From: a virus
Direction: 5' to 3' (one strand)
IMG/VR virus record: IMGVR_UViG_3300044617_000866
Location: 1 to 25,917 of that record
DNA length: 25,917 nucleotides
Shown here: piece after piece, positions 21,873 through 25,917 of the stretch
Numbering within the stretch: position 1 is the stretch's first letter
Layout: the number at the start of each line of letters is the position of its first letter
Position numbers and translations under genes: made by a program
Notes under the pieces: model-generated
Told to the model about the DNA's origin: nothing
Seen by the model: the letters and a program-made list of their open reading frames with translations, nothing else
The model's database searches: none

Positions 21873-22690
21873 GGATCTTTCCTTTCGTTTTGAGGGGGTG
21901 CCTTCACCGCGATAACCTCCATGCAGGCGCGGTATCGTTCGCTTATCTTGTACTGCAACGGCTTGAACCCATACTCTCGCAGAAGGGAGTACAACCGCGT
22001 TCGACTGAAGTTGTGGTAATGCTCCAGTTCGCCCCAATACGGGTTGCCGTTTTGCTCGTCCCATAGCCGCCACACAGCGCATTCTGTGTTTGGCATCGAC
22101 ACAAGCAGAATCCCGTTAGACTTGAGCAGCGCGTGTGCCCCACGCAAGCCGTCTCCCGGGTACGGCATGTGCTCCAAGACATCCATCATGCTCACCACGG
22201 AACACGCTTCAGTCATTTGCACCTGCGCTACGCTTTGTGCATACGCGGGGATGCCGTAGGTACGCAGCAACTGCACGTTTTCCGCCCGTGTATCGAGTCC
22301 CACGGGATGAAATCCGTACTCCTGCGCAGCAAACAACAGCGCCCCGTTGCCAAAACCCACATCCAACCAAACTCCTTCGGTAACGAACGGCATTACACGA
22401 TCGACTATTTTTGATGCAGGGCCTCGGTTGCGCTCCATGTCATACCCCGCCACCTGATCGGCTTGAATCTTCTTGAAGAGATCTGCCTCAACGGTTGGAG
22501 TGAAATACCCCGACGTAAAGATATGGTCGCAGTCTTCGCATTGCTTCCACACCATCTTTGGGTTTATCTGTTCAAAGTACAGAGCATGCCGCGCACAGTT
22601 GCCGACCCGCAAAGCGAAGAACTTTGGAGATGCGCACAACGGGCAAGCGGTGTAGAGGGTTCGATCCCCGAACGTACTCGCGGGGTTCAT
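21869..22690 (-). CDS. Class I SAM methyltransferase with N-terminal zinc ribbon, 273 aa
   Basis: ATG at 22690 is chosen because it overlaps the upstream stop as ATGA and begins just before the first Cys pair. C16/C19 (CPLC) and C51/C54 (CEDC) form a zinc ribbon. The methyltransferase core follows: VWLDVGFGNGALL (D110 and the Gly-rich SAM loop), GLD with D133 as ribose-binding acid, and SMMDVLEHMPYP near 167-178. This matches zinc-ribbon UbiG-like Methyltransf_23 enzymes, which act on small molecules or sugars; no DPPY or PC motif of DNA methyltransferases is visible. In phages such enzymes are found with nucleotide- or surface-glycan-modifying genes, but none is seen nearby. Substrate unknown. 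Confidence 0.88.
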   Translation of the reverse strand: MNPASTFGDRTLYTACPLCASPKFFALRVGNCARHALYFEQINPKMVWKQCEDCDHIFTSGYFTPTVEADLFKKIQADQVAGYDMERNRGPASKIVDRVMPFVTEGVWLDVGFGNGALLFAAQEYGFHPVGLDTRAENVQLLRTYGIPAYAQSVAQVQMTEACSVVSMMDVLEHMPYPGDGLRGAHALLKSNGILLVSMPNTECAVWRLWDEQNGNPYWGELEHYHNFSRTRLYSLLREYGFKPLQYKISERYRACMEVIAVKAPPQNERKDP

Positions 22691-22866
22691 GGTTGGCCTA
22701 GTCCTTCCACTTTGTCGTTCATCATCTCGTCCCACGCCGCCACAAACTTCACGGGGTCCATGGTGTCGAAGTACCGCCGGAACCAGTCGCGCAGGTATGC
22801 ACCGTCGATGGAAGCAAGGTACAACTCGTGCTCCATCAACTCCTCTACCATCTCTTTCTTGGTCAT
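22687..22866 (-). CDS. Small acidic helical protein, 59 aa
   Basis: The frame from ATG 22866 to TGA 22687 is joined to both neighbours by ATGA overlaps. The protein is MTKKEMVEELMEHELY followed by LRDWFRRYFDTMDP and VAAWDEMMNDK, a small acidic helical product. It is just below the usual length cut-off and easily missed. Function unknown; the tight coupling and regular composition argue that it is real. Confidence 0.7.
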   Translation of the reverse strand: MTKKEMVEELMEHELYLASIDGAYLRDWFRRYFDTMDPVKFVAAWDEMMNDKVEGLGQP

Positions 22867-23069
22867 GTCTTCTTCCTCAGTCGAATCAGTTCGTCCAACA
22901 TCCGCTCCATCTGGTCTGCGGCGTGTAGATGGAACGGGCTAATGGGGATTTTGCGTGCGAGGGTTCTCATCATGCCGATGGTGACCCGCGCCGATCTCTC
23001 AGACACCTTCTGCCTTGACTTGGGCTCCGCATCTATCTGCGCCAGTATTGCGTTGTGGTCGCCGCTCAT
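22863..23069 (-). CDS. Small basic helical protein, 68 aa
   Basis: ATG at 23069, overlapping the upstream stop as ATGA, with AGGGGGAAGG ahead. It has a helical, charged composition with a central RSARVTIGMMRTLARKIP and a C-terminal DQMERMLDELIRLRKK helix. Nothing identifies a family. Part of the coupled small-gene run. Confidence 0.7.
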   Translation of the reverse strand: MSGDHNAILAQIDAEPKSRQKVSERSARVTIGMMRTLARKIPISPFHLHAADQMERMLDELIRLRKKT

Positions 23070-23350
23070 TCCTTCCCCCTGTCTTTGAGTTGCCCCGGTT
23101 TAGGTGCCAACAGTGCTGCATCAGACAAGGCCAGTCGTTCGCGCAGGGCGATTGCGGTGTTGCAGATAACCACGCCACTGGCATACGTTCGCTGCATCAC
23201 GTGGTTCTCAAGACAGTCCAACGCCTGCCGCAGCAGGGCGGTGTCGTCTTGGGTGTAGAGGGGTGTATGTGGAGGGCACCAGTTGGGAGGCGGCTCATCT
23301 TTGTAAACGTCGCCGTCGCTATCCATCCACGCCACCGGCTTATTGCTCAT
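23066..23350 (-). CDS. Small hypothetical phage protein, 94 aa
   Basis: ATG at 23350 overlaps the upstream stop as ATGA, with GGGGG upstream, and is preferred to a GTG four codons earlier. It starts MSNKPVAWMDSDGDVYKD and contains a short beta-type segment WCPPHTPLYT, a motif I associate with small phage accessory proteins. The C-terminal half is helical (ALLRQALDCLENHV, ALRERLAL). No enzyme motif. Function unknown. Confidence 0.7.
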   Translation of the reverse strand: MSNKPVAWMDSDGDVYKDEPPPNWCPPHTPLYTQDDTALLRQALDCLENHVMQRTYASGVVICNTAIALRERLALSDAALLAPKPGQLKDRGKE

Positions 23351-23466
23351 ATCAACCCCCACAAGTAAGTCAGCAGCATCATCAGCGTCACGAACGGGGC
23401 GAGGAACACCACGACCAAGACGGTGATCAGCCAGTACAGGACAATAAACTCACCCAACCACCTCAT
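23347..23466 (-). CDS. Tiny membrane protein, 39 aa (third of three)
   Basis: ATG at 23466 overlaps the upstream stop as ATGA. After MRWLGEF the protein is almost entirely hydrophobic (IVLYWLITVLVVVFL, then FVTLMMLLTYLWGLI) with a Pro between, so it is either one long or two short membrane segments. No cytoplasmic domain remains. It is the last of three consecutive tiny membrane proteins and is coupled to the next gene by ATGA. Holin-like or membrane-modulating function is possible but there is no endolysin nearby. Confidence 0.65.
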   Translation of the reverse strand: MRWLGEFIVLYWLITVLVVVFLAPFVTLMMLLTYLWGLI

Positions 23467-23585
23467 GTCAGCCACCCTGCCCAGTGCATGAAGTACACCA
23501 GGGAAAAGAACAGGAAGCCCAGAGCGGCCAACATGATGATGAGCCACCCGAAATCGTCCATGCCATCGTCTTCAAGTCGATTCAT
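23463..23585 (-). CDS. Tiny single-span membrane protein, 40 aa (second of three)
   Basis: ATG at 23585 has GGAGG eight bases upstream and overlaps the upstream stop as ATGA. The N-terminal ~11 residues are acidic (MNRLEDDGMDD), followed by a hydrophobic segment of about 22 residues (WLIIMLAALGFLFFSLVYF) and a short HWAGWLT tail. The acidic head and single span suggest a type with the N-terminus outside; topology is inference. Confidence 0.7.
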   Translation of the reverse strand: MNRLEDDGMDDFGWLIIMLAALGFLFFSLVYFMHWAGWLT

Positions 23586-23692
23586 TGCTTGTTCCTCCAG
23601 AACCATCTCTCGATGGCGATGCGAATGCCGAACGACACGGCGGCAATGCCAAGCCACCCTGCCAACACATACAGCAACAGATCAGCGTCCAT
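23582..23692 (-). CDS. Tiny single-span membrane protein, 36 aa (first of three)
   Basis: ATG at 23692 has GGAGG six bases upstream, inside the end of the previous gene (11-base overlap). The protein has MDAD, then a hydrophobic span LLLYVLAGWLGIAAVSFGI (5-23) and a basic C-terminus RIAIERWFWRNKQ, which by the positive-inside rule places the C-terminus in the cytoplasm. Its stop overlaps the next start as ATGA. Too short for usual gene callers. Confidence 0.68.
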   Translation of the reverse strand: MDADLLLYVLAGWLGIAAVSFGIRIAIERWFWRNKQ

Positions 23693-23900
23693 TTGGATCC
23701 TCCGCTAAACCGCGCCACTCGTCATTGCGGCAGATATAAAGCCGGTTGGTTTTATCCTTCAGCCAGTGCATCCACACCGCGCCTGTCCAAAACGCCCGGA
23801 TCTCTTCGATGCCCTCACCCCTGAAGTCATACCATCCGACGTGCATCGGGCGAAACTCTTTGGCGCGGAACCACTGCGTAAGTTTGGGTTTGGTTTTCAT
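23682..23900 (-). CDS. Small Trp-rich hypothetical protein, 72 aa
   Basis: ATG at 23900 overlaps the upstream stop as ATGA, with AGGAAG ahead. The centre, RPMHVGWYDFRGEGIEE followed by AVWMHWLKDK and NRLYICRNDEWRGLA, is rich in Trp and Tyr and looks like a compact beta fold seen in small phage proteins with a HVGWY motif. Function unknown. It also contains the ribosome site of the first tiny membrane protein. Confidence 0.72.
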   Translation of the reverse strand: MKTKPKLTQWFRAKEFRPMHVGWYDFRGEGIEEIRAFWTGAVWMHWLKDKTNRLYICRNDEWRGLAEDPNGR

Positions 23901-24448
23901 GCGAACATCTTCCTCAATTTGTCGAACAATTCCTTGGCCTGCGCGATCGTCAGCGTGGCGATCAACTCGTCAATGGAGTTGACCACGCGCGGAGCGGGTG
24001 CCACGGGCGCCGGAGGAGGCGTGATAGTGGCCTCCTTGCGAGTGAGCACGATCTTGGGCTTGGCGGCCTTCGGATTGCGCCCCGTGGGTGTGGGAGTGTT
24101 GCGGGCCTGACGCAGTTTGCTCAGTTTGACTGGCGAATACTCACGTGCGTTGGTCCAGTACGTGCCGTCCTTATCTCGGTTAATGATGCCTGTGCGGGAC
24201 ATCTGCGACAGAATCGAGGACACCGACGACCCCTTGTGCCCCTGTGCGCCCAGGGCATCGCGGATCTCGCGGTTTTTGCAGCGGGGGTTGTCGCGCACGT
24301 AGTTGAACGTCTCCCGCGTCACGTCGCTAGTGCGGGTGAAGAACTGGGTGCCGGATGGGCGTTGGTCGTGTGTTTGTTGCATGGGTGTTGGCTCCGGTTG
24401 ATTCCACTCGTTGAGTGCTGATTGCAGTGCTGTTTTCAGATCAGGCAT
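23897..24448 (-). CDS. Winged-helix DNA-binding protein, 183 aa
   Basis: ATG at 24448 is chosen over ATG 24460 because GGAG lies six bases before it. Residues about 43-100 form a winged helix: VTRETFNYVRDNPRCKNREI, then a DALGAQGHKGSSVSSILSQM recognition region and a NRDKDGTYWT wing. Next is a basic Pro-rich linker (~105-155), then a C-terminal helix SIDELIATLTIAQAKELFDK. Probable regulator or DNA-binding accessory factor of the block. No operator is recognised. The C-terminal helix may serve dimerisation. Confidence 0.8.
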   Translation of the reverse strand: MPDLKTALQSALNEWNQPEPTPMQQTHDQRPSGTQFFTRTSDVTRETFNYVRDNPRCKNREIRDALGAQGHKGSSVSSILSQMSRTGIINRDKDGTYWTNAREYSPVKLSKLRQARNTPTPTGRNPKAAKPKIVLTRKEATITPPPAPVAPAPRVVNSIDELIATLTIAQAKELFDKLRKMFA

Positions 24449-24467
24449 GATGGGCTCCATCTAAGGC

Positions 24468-24662
24468 TTAGAAGAGTTCAAGTTGACGGTCGTCCGGGTG
24501 TGGACGTGGGGCTTGCGGATCGCGCTTGGCTTGCGCGTGTTGAAGTTCGTCGATGTCCCGAAGGCGCATCTCCAGTCGCTCTCCCACGGCGCGTGCCAGG
24601 GCGTCGCCCTTCAGGTACACCATGTTCAGCAACTCCTCATCACTCAGGTTCTCGTATCTCAT
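24468..24662 (-). CDS. Small acidic protein ending in a clamp-binding-like QLELF, 64 aa
   Basis: ATG at 24662 overlaps the upstream stop as ATGA. Residues 1-47 are helical and charged (YENLSDEELLNMVYLKGDAL, RLEMRLRDIDEL), followed by a Pro-rich flexible tail and the terminal pentapeptide QLELF (60-64). This matches the bacterial beta sliding-clamp binding consensus QL[S/D]LF closely, with Glu in the third place. A mini-protein with a helical body, loose linker and terminal clamp motif could bind host DnaN. Binding is inference; five residues can match by chance. Confidence 0.75.
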   Translation of the reverse strand: MRYENLSDEELLNMVYLKGDALARAVGERLEMRLRDIDELQHAQAKRDPQAPRPHPDDRQLELF

Positions 24663-25036
24663 TTGCGTGCATCCTCAAGGTCAATGAATGTGGTTAGTTG
24701 ATGGCTCTTGTCGGTACGGAACCACAGGATTTCGTCCGGTGGCGGCACGTTGGTCTTGCGTAGATGGCCGGATATCTTCGCCACCACGAGGATGGGCGCA
24801 AGCCATACCGGCACGTTGTCTGTGTTTCCACGGTCAGTCCACTCGGTGCCGTTGTGCCAACGCTTGATGAGATAGACATCCCCACGTCGCTCGTACCGGA
24901 ACTCGTATTCGTCGTTTGTCATGCGGAAGAGTTTCCTTCTGTTGTCTCCGATGCGGGCGCAGTCGGCTATGTAGAGCGGGTCTTCCCGATCTTCCTCGTC
25001 CATCTCCTCAAGCCACTGTTGTTTGAGTATTCCCAT
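24659..25036 (-). CDS. Hypothetical protein with acidic N-terminus, 125 aa
   Basis: ATG at 25036 is chosen for its GGAG at seven bases. It overlaps the upstream DUF3150-like gene by 29 bases. The N-terminal 30 residues are acidic (WLEEMDEEDREDP); the middle is beta-rich with YEFRYERRGDVYLIKRW; the C-terminal part has VWLAPILVVAKISGHL and ILWFRTDKSHQLTTF. No motif identifies a family. Its stop overlaps the next start as ATGA. Confidence 0.7.
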   Translation of the reverse strand: MGILKQQWLEEMDEEDREDPLYIADCARIGDNRRKLFRMTNDEYEFRYERRGDVYLIKRWHNGTEWTDRGNTDNVPVWLAPILVVAKISGHLRKTNVPPPDEILWFRTDKSHQLTTFIDLEDARK

Positions 25037-25917
25037 CGTCCACTCCCCAGTCGAATGCCGCCAGAATCGCGTCCACCTTCTGCTTGGTAGCCGCACGGGT
25101 ACCGTCGGACTCTCGCAAGTCCTTCGGGGTTACGCCAGACAGAACTTCCTCCAAACGACGCCGCGCCTTGTCCAACGCCGGGTCCTTGGTGATGTTCATG
25201 TGGGTCAACAACTCACACAACTCCAACGCACCCGTGACCATGGTGTCGTGGAACTTACGCTTCTTGCCGTCCTCTTCAATCACGAGTCGGTCACTCAGGC
25301 GGGACAGCGCATCGTGCAGTCGAGTCCATGAGTCCTGCGCCGCCGCTTCCAACTGTTGCTCCATGCGCTTGTCGTACTGACGCATGAGGTCGCGTTGCAC
25401 TTCGCTCTCGATGTCCAGTCGGAAGTCGCCCGCCGTGGGCAGGGGGGAGAACGCGATGTCGAACCGGAACTTGCGCGCCACCTGCTCACGGGTGGGGTAC
25501 TCATCACGATCGAACAACGTGCCCAACTGGAACGCGGCGGCGGCCACGAGCGTGTCGTACTTGTCGAGGAACGCCTCGACCAGACGGTTGAACTCAGCCT
25601 CATGCACGTTCATCTCTGCCTTGTAGGACTGCAACAGGGCAGTGGGCAACAAGCGCGCGCCGTAGTCGTTCCAGGGCTTCGTGAGTCGGTAGTGGTCGGC
25701 ACGTGCACGGGCTTGGTACTTGGTGATGGCATCCAGTTCGGCGCACTCTGCGAACAGAGACTTGTAGACAGACGCCGCCTTGGCCGACTTCGCGCCCTTG
25801 GATTGCGTCACCTCGGCTTGCGTAGCCTTGTCCTGCTTGCGCCCCGAGTACAGGGAGATTTGCAGGTCCACGAGCATGGCCGCACGTGCCACGCCTGCTA
25901 CGGGGTTGGTTTCGATG
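25008..25917 (-). CDS. DUF3150-like protein, 5' end beyond the window
   Basis: The frame is open to the right edge. A GTG at 25892 could start it, but the family-like opening AMLVDLQISLYSGRKQDK lies only a few residues later, and family members usually have extra residues ahead, so the start is probably outside. The protein is helical, with RLTKPWNDYGARLLPTALL, then YPTREQVARKFRFDIAFSPL and a coiled-coil-like C-terminal half. It ends FDWGVDDGNTQTTVA. I assign it to DUF3150 by the N-terminal pattern and general layout. In other phages and plasmids such genes tend to sit beside CobS/MoxR-like AAA ATPase genes; whether one lies to the right cannot be seen. Confidence 0.6.
   Translation of the reverse strand, partial: IETNPVAGVARAAMLVDLQISLYSGRKQDKATQAEVTQSKGAKSAKAASVYKSLFAECAELDAITKYQARARADHYRLTKPWNDYGARLLPTALLQSYKAEMNVHEAEFNRLVEAFLDKYDTLVAAAAFQLGTLFDRDEYPTREQVARKFRFDIAFSPLPTAGDFRLDIESEVQRDLMRQYDKRMEQQLEAAAQDSWTRLHDALSRLSDRLVIEEDGKKRKFHDTMVTGALELCELLTHMNITKDPALDKARRRLEEVLSGVTPKDLRESDGTRAATKQKVDAILAAFDWGVDDGNTQTTVA

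Overview
The window reads as an internal segment of a tailed double-stranded DNA bacteriophage genome (class Caudoviricetes), or a prophage of one. It is GC-rich and very tightly packed. Nearly all bases are coding, most neighbouring genes overlap, and there is no tRNA, rRNA, insertion sequence, integrase or CRISPR array. The host cannot be read from the sequence; the GC-rich codon use and clear Shine-Dalgarno sites only point to a GC-rich bacterium. The protein types (Ala/Gln-rich internal proteins with GGG-AF-GG motifs, a giant polyvalent protein, PolA with a SNF2-type helicase) are those I know from aquatic podovirus-like metagenomic phages. That placement is inference.

Left part (1-10506, + strand): a late, virion-protein block. 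It holds the 3' end of a Thr/Pro/Val repeat protein, two Ala/Gln-rich probable internal virion proteins (675 and 537 aa), and a 1951-aa polyvalent protein. The polyvalent protein carries a zinc-metalloprotease motif (HELLH) and an LPD38-like C-terminal region, and may be packaged and ejected with the DNA. A strong candidate for a previously unannotated 70-aa gene lies out of frame inside its Pro/Ala linker (6296-6508), behind a full 8-base Shine-Dalgarno match and with typical coding composition in its own frame.

Middle and right part (10503-25917, - strand): a replication and accessory block transcribed leftwards, meeting the late block at a shared CTAG in which both stop codons overlap. From right to left it has a DUF3150-like protein cut by the window edge; a run of small genes joined by 4-base ATGA overlaps, including three tiny membrane proteins and a 64-aa protein ending in a clamp-binding-like QLELF; a zinc-ribbon methyltransferase; an HTH protein; a NrdR-like zinc-ribbon protein; a DUF3310 protein; a VRR-NUC nuclease; a family A DNA polymerase with Leu at the position equal to E. 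coli Phe762; a Cas4/RecB-like nuclease with four Cys suited to an Fe-S cluster; an HNH-like protein; and a SNF2-type helicase. A sigma70-like promoter at 15196-15223 then appears to start a second transcript with a coiled-coil protein, a putative ssDNA-binding protein, a small HTH protein, a primase-helicase fusion (AEP-like primase plus DUF927-like ATPase) and a terminal 83-aa protein. Three stacked hairpins at 16805-16875 separate the nuclease/HNH genes from the helicase.

Together the right block encodes most of a self-sufficient replisome (primase-helicase, polymerase, SSB candidate, nucleases). No gap exceeds about 110 bases: the largest are 16776-16887 (hairpins), 17846-17930 (nothing clear) and 15162-15227 (promoter).
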